From an uncultured Phycisphaerales bacterium (GTDB lineage: Bacteria > Planctomycetota > Phycisphaerae > Phycisphaerales > SM1A02), in contig CAMPIL010000059.1 in NCBI GenBank assembly GCA_946886375.1, positions 1 to 13,162 of the forward strand: a stretch of 13,162 nucleotides of DNA, in the 5' to 3' direction. The notes under the pieces are model-generated. The model ran no database searches and was not told the DNA's origin. It was given only the letters and a program-made list of their open reading frames with translations. Positions 7,402 to 13,162 of the stretch are shown piece after piece (position 1 is the stretch's first letter; each line of letters starts with the position of its first letter). A program made the translations under genes and the position numbers.

Positions 7402-8011
7402 TTCGTCCAAGCCGCGTACTGCCGGGCGCGACATCGTCAGCATCGTGATGTTTTTTGTGATCGCTGCGATCGCGCTGGCGGTTGATTTGTCTTTGAAGCA
7501 TTGGTCGTTTGAAACAGTGGCCGGGCAGCCTGTGCCGTTGACGCGAGAGAACGCCGATGATCCCAATCTCATTCCGAACCATCCAGGGATCAACCTGGTT
7601 CCGCACGGATTGATGTTGAAACTGACGCTGAACAAGGGCGCGGTCTTCGGCATCGGCGCGGGCGGGCGGATCTTCTTCATCGCAGTCACGTTCATCGCGG
7701 TGGTCATCGTGATCAGCCTGTTTTGGCGCAGCGCCCGCAATCACAGGACCCTGCAAATCGGCCTGGCCCTGGTGCTGGCCGGCGCACTGGGCAACCTGTA
7801 CGACCGCATTCTGTACGGCGCGGTGCGCGACATGCTGTACCTGTTCCCGGGGGTGCACCTGCCTTTCGGCCTGAGTTGGCCCGGCGGCAACACCGAGGTG
7901 TACCCGTGGATCTTCAACATCGCTGACGCAGCGCTCTGCGTCGGCGTGGGTTTGATCCTCTTTACCATGCTGCGCAAGCCGAAAGACGCCCAGGCCACGC
8001 AATCATCTTGA
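7388..8011 (+). CDS. lspA: Lipoprotein signal peptidase (signal peptidase II)
   Basis: 207 residues, compared with about 160-170 in most LspA proteins. This inner-membrane aspartic protease removes signal peptides from lipid-modified prolipoproteins. About four membrane helices are visible (roughly 16-34, 94-113, 122-138, 175-195). Family motifs are present: VDLSLKHW (32-39) for the D-x-x-x-K element, LNKGAVFGIG (81-90) for NxGxxFG, GNLYDR (135-140) with catalytic D139, and FNIADAAL (176-183) with catalytic D180. The extra length lies in the periplasmic region before NKGAVFG (about 40-75) and between the two catalytic aspartates (about 152-172). The ATG at 7388 lies inside the end of ispE in another frame and there is no Shine-Dalgarno sequence, so translation is probably coupled to ispE. 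LspA presence implies processed lipoproteins and so an Lgt enzyme elsewhere in the genome. Confidence 0.95.
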   Translation: MPQSDSSKPRTAGRDIVSIVMFFVIAAIALAVDLSLKHWSFETVAGQPVPLTRENADDPNLIPNHPGINLVPHGLMLKLTLNKGAVFGIGAGGRIFFIAVTFIAVVIVISLFWRSARNHRTLQIGLALVLAGALGNLYDRILYGAVRDMLYLFPGVHLPFGLSWPGGNTEVYPWIFNIADAALCVGVGLILFTMLRKPKDAQATQSS

Positions 8012-8033
8012 TCTCGCTCGCCAAGCGCGTGCG

Positions 8034-8039
8034 TATGAT
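8034..8039 (+). promoter_or_regulatory. Possible -10 hexamer TATGAT before the M3 peptidase gene
   Basis: TATGAT lies 34 bases before the ATG at 8074 and differs from TATAAT at one base. TTGATC at 8008-8013, overlapping the lspA stop, could be a -35 element, but the 20-base spacing is long. It would give the peptidase gene its own start of transcription with a short leader. Confidence 0.3.
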
Positions 8040-8059
8040 TGGCTCCACCCCTTGATTCT

Positions 8060-8063
8060 GGAG
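8060..8063 (+). promoter_or_regulatory. Shine-Dalgarno GGAG of the M3 peptidase gene
   Basis: GGAG ends 10 bases before the ATG at 8074, slightly long but usable spacing. It supports that start over later in-frame codons. Confidence 0.4.
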
Positions 8064-8073
8064 CGATTCGTCC

Positions 8074-9789
8074 ATGCCCTCGACCTCCGCTGCCGCGCCC
8101 GCTTGTTCGTTTGTCCCCTCAACCTTTGACGCCAGCCGCTGGGAGAACATTCAGCCGCTGTACCAGGCGTTGCTGGATCGCACGCTCAAGTGTCCCAATT
8201 GCCTTGAGAAACTCTTGCTGGACCGCAGCGAACTCGACGCCGCAATCAGCGAAGCCCAGGCCAATCTTTACATCAACATGACCCGGCACACCAACGACCA
8301 GGCCGCCAAGTCCGCGTACCTGACCTTCGTCGAACAGGTGGAACCCGAACTCAAGCAGATCAGTTTTGAAGTGGATAAGAAGATCGCGCACAGCCCTCAC
8401 GCGGCGAAGCTCGATCAGCGCCGCTACGGCGTGCTGCTGCGAAACCTTCAGGCCGATGTGGAATTGTTCCGGCCTCAGAACATCCCGCTGCAAACCGAGG
8501 AAACCAAACTCGCCCAGCAGTACGAAGAAACCTGCGGCGCGATGACGGTGATGTTCCGTGGCGAGGAAAAGACGCTTCCACAAATGGGAAAGTACCTGGA
8601 GGAAACCGATCGCCCTCTGCGCGAAGAAGCCTGGCAGGCGGTGGCGCAGCGCCGGTTTGAAGATCGCGAGAAGATCGACGGCATCTTCGACGAGATGGTG
8701 CAGTTGCGTCACCAGATGGCGCTGAATGCCGGGTTTGAGAATTACGTTGAATACGCGTTCAAGCGCAAGCACCGCTTCGACTACACGCCCGAGGACTGCA
8801 AGACGTTTCACCGCGCGGTGGAGGAAATCTGCGTGCCGGTGCTGCGGCAATTGAACACCGAGCGCGCCGCCGCGCTGAAGTTGCAGAACCTGCGTCCGTG
8901 GGACTTGGCGGTGGACATCAAGGGCCGCGCACCGCTGCGTCCCTTTGAGCGAGCCGATGACCTGGTCGAAAAAACGTCGCGCCTGTTTCACGAAATGAAT
9001 CCGTCGCTGGGCGAAATGTTTGATTCGCTGCGGCAGGGCGACTGTCTTGATCTTGAATCGCGCAAGGGCAAGGCGCCCGGCGGGTACCAGTACAACCGCG
9101 ACCGCATTCGCCGACCCTTCATCTTCATGAACGCCGCGGGCCTGCACCGTGATTTGAACACGATGATTCACGAGGCCGGCCACGCGTTTCACTCCATGCT
9201 CAGCGCGGGCGACCCGCTGGTGGAGTATCGCCACAGTCCGACCGAATTCGCCGAGGTGGCGTCCATGAGCATGGAACTGCTGGCGTTTCCGTATCTGCAG
9301 ACGTTCTACAACTCCGCCGACGCGGCCCGCGCCGTGCGCACGCACCTGGAAGACCTGGCGCGGATGCTGCCGTGGATCGCCACCATTGACGCCTTCCAGC
9401 ACTGGATTTACACCCACCCGCAGCACACGCGCCAAGAGCGCGCGGCGCAGTGGCTGGAACTCGATCGCCGCTTCGGCTCGGCGGTCGATTGGACCGGACT
9501 GGAACCGTATCGCGAGACATTCTGGCAGCGGCAACTGCATCCGTTCACGGTTCCCATGTACTACATCGAATACGGCATTGCGCAACTTGGGGCGCTGCAA
9601 CTGTGGCTTCAATTCCGCCGTGATCGATCCAAGGCAATCGAGAACTACCGCCGCGCCCTGTCGCTGGGCGGCTCGCGGCCGCTGCCGGAACTGTTCGGCG
9701 CGGCTGAACTGAAATTTGATTTCGGGCCGCAAACGGTGAAGTCATTGATGAGCGAAGTTCGCGCCGAACTGGCATCGCTGCCGGCCTAG
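8074..9789 (+). CDS. M3-family oligoendopeptidase (zinc metallopeptidase)
   Basis: 571 residues, similar to PepF-type M3 peptidases (about 560-600). The zinc motif HEAGH is at H366-H370, with E367 as the general base, in MIHEAGHAFHSML. The third ligand is probably E394 in TEFAEVASMSME, 24 residues after the second histidine, as expected for gluzincins of this family. YYIEYGIAQLGALQLW in the C-terminal part is characteristic of the PepF/M3 oligopeptidase group and helps form the substrate channel. The fold should be the all-helical clam shell that admits only short peptides. There is no signal peptide, so it probably acts in the cytoplasm on oligopeptides, including cleaved signal peptides. 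A CPNC pair (40-43) lies in the N-terminal lobe; I do not assign it a metal role. The gene is 62 bp downstream of lspA on the same strand, with its own Shine-Dalgarno site and a possible TATGAT promoter. Confidence 0.92.
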   Translation: MPSTSAAAPACSFVPSTFDASRWENIQPLYQALLDRTLKCPNCLEKLLLDRSELDAAISEAQANLYINMTRHTNDQAAKSAYLTFVEQVEPELKQISFEVDKKIAHSPHAAKLDQRRYGVLLRNLQADVELFRPQNIPLQTEETKLAQQYEETCGAMTVMFRGEEKTLPQMGKYLEETDRPLREEAWQAVAQRRFEDREKIDGIFDEMVQLRHQMALNAGFENYVEYAFKRKHRFDYTPEDCKTFHRAVEEICVPVLRQLNTERAAALKLQNLRPWDLAVDIKGRAPLRPFERADDLVEKTSRLFHEMNPSLGEMFDSLRQGDCLDLESRKGKAPGGYQYNRDRIRRPFIFMNAAGLHRDLNTMIHEAGHAFHSMLSAGDPLVEYRHSPTEFAEVASMSMELLAFPYLQTFYNSADAARAVRTHLEDLARMLPWIATIDAFQHWIYTHPQHTRQERAAQWLELDRRFGSAVDWTGLEPYRETFWQRQLHPFTVPMYYIEYGIAQLGALQLWLQFRRDRSKAIENYRRALSLGGSRPLPELFGAAELKFDFGPQTVKSLMSEVRAELASLPA

Positions 9790-9841
9790 GACTGATCGAC
9801 TCGTCTGGGCCGATGCCGCGCCCGGGCCTCCGGATTGTCAC

Positions 9842-9847
9842 TACACT
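9842..9847 (+). promoter_or_regulatory. -10-like hexamer TACACT before the SDR gene
   Basis: TACACT lies 18 bases before the ATG at 9866 and is identical to the boxes before the asmA-like gene and gmk. Transcription would start about 10 bases before the start codon, leaving no room for a normal Shine-Dalgarno site, and none is seen. No clear -35 element is visible. Confidence 0.35.
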
Positions 9848-9865
9848 GTCAGCCGGTGCTCCATC

Positions 9866-10708
9866 ATGCCGCGCGATCTCACAGGCAAGGTCATCATCAT
9901 CACCGGGGCAAGTTCAGGCATAGGCGCGGCCACGGCCATCGCCTGCGCCGAGGCAGGCATTGATGTCGTGCTGAACGCCCGGCGGGCGGAGAACCTCAAC
10001 ACCATTGCAGGACAGGTGAAATCGCGCGGAAGAACGGCGGCGATCGTGGTCGGCGACGTGGCCCAGCCGGGCATGTCCGAAGCCATGCTCGATGCCGCCA
10101 TAACGCACTTTGGCGGCTTGGATTTCGTCTTCGCCAACGCCGGCTACGGTTTTCATCTGCCCATGACGCAGACCAGCCAATCGATGCTGCGCGAGATTTT
10201 CGAGGTCAATTTCTTCGCCGGCGTCGATCTGATTCAAAAAGCCGCATCCTGGCTGATTGACCAGAAGCGTCCGGGTCACCTGCTGATGTGTTCCAGTTGC
10301 CTGGCGAGGTTCACCATCGCCCAGCACGGGCCATACTGCGCGACCAAGGCCTCGCAGAATCACATCTGCCGCGCGATGAACATGGAGTTGAAGCCACACA
10401 ATATTCACGTGTCCAGCGTGCATCCGGTGGGAACGCGCACAGAGTTCTTCGAGGTGTCGGCGAAATTCACGGGCGGTTCGGAGTACGCGGACATGATCGC
10501 CAACAACACGCCGCGCATGTTCATGCAGTCGCCGCAGCGCGTGGCCAAGGCGATTGTGAAGTGTTTGCGCCGGCCGACTTCCGAGGTCTGGACCAGCCCC
10601 AGCATCCGCTGCATCGCCGCGCTCATGACTGCTTTTCCGCGTTTCGGCGATTTTGTGATGTCCCGCGCGGAGCGGCAGGCGCGAAACGTGACCAGCCAGC
10701 GTCGCTGA
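9866..10708 (+). CDS. Classical short-chain dehydrogenase/reductase (SDR)
   Basis: 280 residues. The N-terminal Rossmann motif TGASSGIG (13-20) binds the dinucleotide. NARR at 37-40, with two arginines at the end of the second strand, favours NADP(H) over NAD(H) (inference). NAG (91-93) and VN (114-115) follow, and the catalytic set is S144 (or S143), Y157 and K161 (YCATK), with the usual 13-residue Ser-Tyr distance. After the active site, HPVGTRTEFF (186-195) corresponds to the P-G motif of the family, with V in place of the usual G-x pattern. The C-terminal region after about 200 is longer than in minimal SDRs, contains the substrate loop, and ends in a basic tail. The substrate cannot be told from sequence. 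No partner gene is adjacent; the gene is probably a single unit with its own TACACT box 18 bases before the start. It converges on the histidine kinase gene with 16 bp between the stops. Confidence 0.92.
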   Translation: MPRDLTGKVIIITGASSGIGAATAIACAEAGIDVVLNARRAENLNTIAGQVKSRGRTAAIVVGDVAQPGMSEAMLDAAITHFGGLDFVFANAGYGFHLPMTQTSQSMLREIFEVNFFAGVDLIQKAASWLIDQKRPGHLLMCSSCLARFTIAQHGPYCATKASQNHICRAMNMELKPHNIHVSSVHPVGTRTEFFEVSAKFTGGSEYADMIANNTPRMFMQSPQRVAKAIVKCLRRPTSEVWTSPSIRCIAALMTAFPRFGDFVMSRAERQARNVTSQRR

Positions 10709-10724
10709 GGACAACGGCACCGTT

Positions 10725-12674
10725 TCAGTGCTGAGCGCCGGACTGGGCATCTTTGATCGGATCAAGCCTGAACTTGAAGCGGTGGCACGCGCCGTCGGAG
10801 GGGTAGGTCAGTTCCACTTCGCCGCGCAACTCGGTGCGGGAAAACCCCAGGATCAACTGCGAGCCTTGGCCCGTCTGTGGCGGACTTGGGATGGGCGGGC
10901 CGTCGGACTCTTGCCACGTCAGGAGCAGCACGCGCTCATCACTGCCGGCCTCTTCATCCACCGTCCACTGGATGCTCACTTTGCCGCCGGGCTTCATCAG
11001 CGCCCCGTACTTGAGACTGTTGGCCATCAGTTCCTGCACGATCATTCCAAGCGCGGTGAGTTGGCGCGAGGTGATCAACACGTTGGGGCCGTCTACGGCA
11101 ACATGGTCTTGAAGATCGTCGGGCGTGAGCGAGTGAATCAGGCTGTTCAAGCCCACGCCAAGCCAGCGCGCCCGTGACAGCAGGCTGTGGACCGCGGCCA
11201 TCGCCTGCACGCGCCCGCGAATTGATGCTGCAAAACTTGCAACGTCAGTTTCCTTCTGGCGCGAGATGTCGATCAGCGCGCCAAGCGACGCCAGGTTGTT
11301 CCGCACGCGGTGATCCAATTCGCTGAGCATCATCCGCTGAACTTCCGCGCTGCGCTGCAGTGCGGCCTGGGCCATCTTGCGCTTGCTGATGTCGCGGCAC
11401 AGCGCCAAGATCACGCGCCCTTCATCCGTGTCGATGACGCGGGCATTCACTTCAAGCGGCATGGTCGCGCCCGATGCGTGGATGTAGTCGATTTCCACGT
11501 TGTGCACGAAGCCGGTGTGGGCGATGCGGCGGATTTCCTGCTCGTTGCGGGCATGGTCGTTCGGGGCGGTCCATTCAATCACGTTGCGGCCGCGAATCTC
11601 GTCCAGCGTCTTGTGCCCGGTGAGCCGAATGTATTCGGCGTTGGCGTCCAGCACGTGGCCGTGCATGTCCAGGATCACGTACCCGGTGTCTGTGATCTCC
11701 ACCAGCGAGCGGTATTTCTCCTCGCTCTTGCGCAGTTGTTCTTCGGCACGCTTGCGCTGCGTCAGGTCGATGAACACGCCGCGCAGCCGCGCGAGCTTGC
11801 CGTCCTTGGTCACCACGGTCGTGATGTCCTTGAACCAGATTTCGCGTCCGTCGGCGTGAACCATGCGATACTCGAACTCGTGATCCATGCCGCGGGCCGC
11901 GTGCTCGCGCGCGAACGCCGCAGCGCGATCGCGGTCCTCGGGATGCAGGTGGCGGTACCAGAACTCCGGCGTGTACCAATCCTCAATCGCGTAGCCCAGA
12001 ACGTCTCGCGCCTGATGGCTGACGAAGGTGAACCGCTTGGAGGCCGGATCAAACTCCCAGGCGATCAGGCGCACGCCTTCGATGAGCCGGCGGTACTGCT
12101 CATCGCTGGCCCGCAGCGCCTCCTGCGTCTTGCGCAGCTGGGTCATGTCAAGAAACGTCACAACCGCGCCGATGGTTTTGCCATCCGGATCGGTCAATGG
12201 CGCTGCGCTGAACAGCGCCCAGATGACTTCGCCGTCGGGCATTTTCAGCCCGATGAGCGCCGGCGTCTGCGGCTGCCCGGTGCGCAGACAGCGCGAGACG
12301 GGATAATCTTCGGCCGCGTAGGGGCTGCCGTCTTCGTGAATCGTCACCGGAGCGAAATCATGGACATAGCGCTGCGACAGTTCATCGAACGACATGCCGA
12401 GGATTCGCTGCGCTTCGTTGTTGGCGTAGACGATCTGGCCGTTGATTCCCACCTGCACCAGCCCGCCGAGCATCGACTGTGTGATCCGCCGCGTGAGTTC
12501 CTCGTTGCGGCGCAGGGCCTGCTCTACCGTCCGGTGCGACTGGCACTCTTGCTCCAGGTCCGCAATGCGTCGGCGCAGCAGCGATATTTCGTGTTGCAGA
12601 TCTTGCGGCGATGCGGATTCAGGTGGCGTCATCGGGGCAGGCGATGGGTCGTCCCAGGATAAAAGTCGTGCCAT
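10725..12674 (-). CDS. Soluble triple-PAS sensor histidine kinase, HWE/HisKA_2 type
   Basis: 649 residues with no membrane segment or signal peptide, so a cytoplasmic sensor. A short coiled coil (about 24-62) is followed by PAS 1 (65-180), PAS 2 of PAS_3 type with HLHPEDRDR (242-250) and its PAC segment (185-308), and PAS 3 (320-432). The helices linking the PAS domains carry the usual D-x-T/S-x-x-K/R ends (DMTQLRKT, DLTQRKRA, DISKRKMA). The dimerisation and phosphoacceptor helix reads ELDHRVRNNL with H455. The ATPase domain has N-box QELMANSLKYGA (547-558, N552) and a W-x-E motif at W587-E589 followed by DGPP, then GQGSQLILGF (603-611). W-x-E points to the HWE class, but the histidine that normally precedes E in the N-box is Q547. 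Such kinases usually signal to stand-alone receivers; none is adjacent, so it is an orphan. Ligand or cofactor of the PAS domains is unknown. The gene diverges from gmk; TAGGAT at 12708-12713 (minus) is a possible -10 box, 33 bases before the start. Confidence 0.9.
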   Translation of the reverse strand: MARLLSWDDPSPAPMTPPESASPQDLQHEISLLRRRIADLEQECQSHRTVEQALRRNEELTRRITQSMLGGLVQVGINGQIVYANNEAQRILGMSFDELSQRYVHDFAPVTIHEDGSPYAAEDYPVSRCLRTGQPQTPALIGLKMPDGEVIWALFSAAPLTDPDGKTIGAVVTFLDMTQLRKTQEALRASDEQYRRLIEGVRLIAWEFDPASKRFTFVSHQARDVLGYAIEDWYTPEFWYRHLHPEDRDRAAAFAREHAARGMDHEFEYRMVHADGREIWFKDITTVVTKDGKLARLRGVFIDLTQRKRAEEQLRKSEEKYRSLVEITDTGYVILDMHGHVLDANAEYIRLTGHKTLDEIRGRNVIEWTAPNDHARNEQEIRRIAHTGFVHNVEIDYIHASGATMPLEVNARVIDTDEGRVILALCRDISKRKMAQAALQRSAEVQRMMLSELDHRVRNNLASLGALIDISRQKETDVASFAASIRGRVQAMAAVHSLLSRARWLGVGLNSLIHSLTPDDLQDHVAVDGPNVLITSRQLTALGMIVQELMANSLKYGALMKPGGKVSIQWTVDEEAGSDERVLLLTWQESDGPPIPSPPQTGQGSQLILGFSRTELRGEVELTYPSDGACHRFKFRLDPIKDAQSGAQH

Positions 12675-12720
12675 GAAGCCCGGCTCGCCGCCGGACTGGC
12701 GTGTCCCATCCTATCATCTG

Positions 12721-12740
12721 CACCGCCTTGGCTGGCGGTG
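12721..12740. repeat. Perfect 7-bp inverted repeat between kinase gene and gmk
   Basis: CACCGCC (12721-12727) and GGCGGTG (12734-12740) are exact reverse complements around a 6-base spacer TTGGCT. The repeat lies in the 86-bp divergent gap, 7 bases before the TACACT box of gmk and 46 bases before the kinase start. Its place over the expected -35 zone of gmk suits an operator. As RNA it could form a hairpin but lacks a following T-run, and a terminator is not needed between divergent genes. Confidence 0.5.
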
Positions 12741-12747
12741 ATTTGAT

Positions 12748-12753
12748 TACACT
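12748..12753 (+). promoter_or_regulatory. -10-like hexamer TACACT before gmk
   Basis: TACACT ends 7 bases before the gmk ATG at 12761, so the transcript would start at or near the start codon. TTGGCT at 12728-12733 is a possible -35, but the 14-base spacing is too short and it lies in the loop of the inverted repeat. Confidence 0.4.
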
Positions 12754-12760
12754 GGCTGCA

Positions 12761-13162
12761 ATGAACGTTCACGAATGTTCCAAGACCAGCGGGATGCTGC
12801 TGGTGATTTCCGGCCCCTCAGGCGTGGGCAAGACGACCATCACCCACGAAGTGGAGCGGCGGCTGGGCGGGGTGTTCAGCGTCTCGGTGACGACCCGGCC
12901 GAAGACCGCCGCCGACGTCGAAGGACGCGACTACATGTTCATCGATGACCAGCAGTTCCTCGCCATGCGCGATCGCGGTGACCTGCTGGAATGGGCTGAG
13001 GTGTTCGGCAAGTACAAATACGGCACGCCGCGCCGCCCGGTGGAAGAGCAATTGGCCGCGGGCAAACTCGTGATTCTGGAAATCGATGTGCAGGGAGCCA
13101 CGCAGATCAAGGCCAAATGCCCCGACGCGTTCATGGTCTTCGTGCTGCCTCCCAGCGATGAG
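12761..13162 (+). CDS. gmk: Guanylate kinase (N-terminal part, cut by window edge)
   Basis: 134 residues are visible and the frame is still open at the right edge; a full enzyme is about 190-210 residues. It phosphorylates GMP to GDP with ATP in the cytoplasm, a required step of purine nucleotide supply. The P-loop is SGPSGVGKTT (17-26) with K24. The GMP-binding segment SVTTRPKTAADVEGRDYMF (42-60) follows, then LLEWAEVFGKYKYGTP (75-90) and LEIDVQGA, all hallmarks of the family. TTR supplies R46, but the second phosphate-binding arginine of the usual TTRxPR pattern is a threonine here (T49), with K48 next to it. One extra residue (K86) appears in the usual G-N-Y-Y-G-T turn. The start at 12761 places the P-loop at the normal distance; there is no Shine-Dalgarno sequence, and a TACACT box 7 bases upstream suggests a leaderless message. 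The gene diverges from the histidine kinase gene. Confidence 0.95.
   Translation, partial: MNVHECSKTSGMLLVISGPSGVGKTTITHEVERRLGGVFSVSVTTRPKTAADVEGRDYMFIDDQQFLAMRDRGDLLEWAEVFGKYKYGTPRRPVEEQLAAGKLVILEIDVQGATQIKAKCPDAFMVFVLPPSDE

Noticed and set aside
8191..8202. C-P-N-C pair in the M3 peptidase as a second zinc site
   Set aside because: A single CxxC without other Cys/His partners nearby, in the helical N-terminal lobe; no support for metal binding.
8119..9732. 537-codon minus-strand frame opposite the M3 peptidase gene
   Set aside because: The opposite strand encodes a full M3 peptidase with HEAGH. The antisense product shows only R/Q/L/V-rich composition and no domain.
9807..9823. GGGC/GCCC hairpin after the M3 peptidase gene as a terminator
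   Set aside because: The stem is 4-5 bp with a 9-base loop and no T-tract, as expected by chance in this composition.
10713..10724. Palindrome AACGG-CA-CCGTT between the convergent SDR and kinase stops, considered as a bidirectional terminator
   Set aside because: Only a 4-bp stem with a 4-base loop is possible in RNA and there is no real T-run; too weak to call.
11310..12662. 450-codon plus-strand frame opposite the histidine kinase gene
   Set aside because: The minus strand carries three PAS domains and intact kinase motifs; the plus frame is compositional shadow.

Overview
This 13.2 kb window is a GC-rich, densely coded piece of bacterial chromosome. It holds ten protein genes, two of them cut by the window edges. 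I see no RNA gene, insertion sequence, CRISPR array, phage gene or other sign of recent transfer, and no intergenic stretch reaches 300 bases (the longest is about 200). The makeup suggests a member of the Planctomycetota, possibly Phycisphaerae-like: few genes have a Shine-Dalgarno sequence, the IspE and LspA variants are unusual, the M3 peptidase is of a type I associate with that phylum, and there is a giant AsmA-like envelope protein. This assignment is inference; no 16S gene or other decisive marker is present.

Layout. 1-713 (+): C-terminal part of a multi-pass membrane glycosyltransferase (GT87/DUF2029-like). 735-1853 (+): Nif3/YqfO-type dinuclear metal protein. 1865-5875 (-): 1336-residue AsmA/TamB-like membrane-anchored protein, preceded on its strand by a PilZ-domain protein (5937-6278, -). 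A 199-bp divergent intergenic region (6279-6477) separates these from ispE (6478-7401, +), which overlaps lspA (7388-8011, +). Next come an M3-family oligoendopeptidase (8074-9789, +) and a classical short-chain dehydrogenase (9866-10708, +). Convergent to the latter is a soluble triple-PAS histidine kinase of the HWE/HisKA_2 type (10725-12674, -). Divergent from the kinase, across an 86-bp gap with a perfect inverted repeat, is the start of gmk (12761 to the window end, +).

How the genes relate. ispE (isoprenoid precursor synthesis) and lspA (lipoprotein signal peptide cleavage) overlap by 14 bp and are probably translationally coupled. The PilZ and AsmA-like genes lie 61 bp apart on one strand and may link c-di-GMP signalling to envelope lipid transport or homeostasis (inference). 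The glycosyltransferase and Nif3 genes lie 21 bp apart and probably share a transcript. The other genes look like single units.

The most interesting signals are modest. There is a recurring TACACT/TATGCT -10-like hexamer 6-8 bases before the start codons of asmA-like, ispE and gmk, which suggests leaderless transcripts. The giant protein contains an internal repeat of about 80 residues. Probable active-site substitutions occur in Gmk and IspE, and the kinase has lost the N-box histidine of the HWE family. I found no convincing new multi-gene system.
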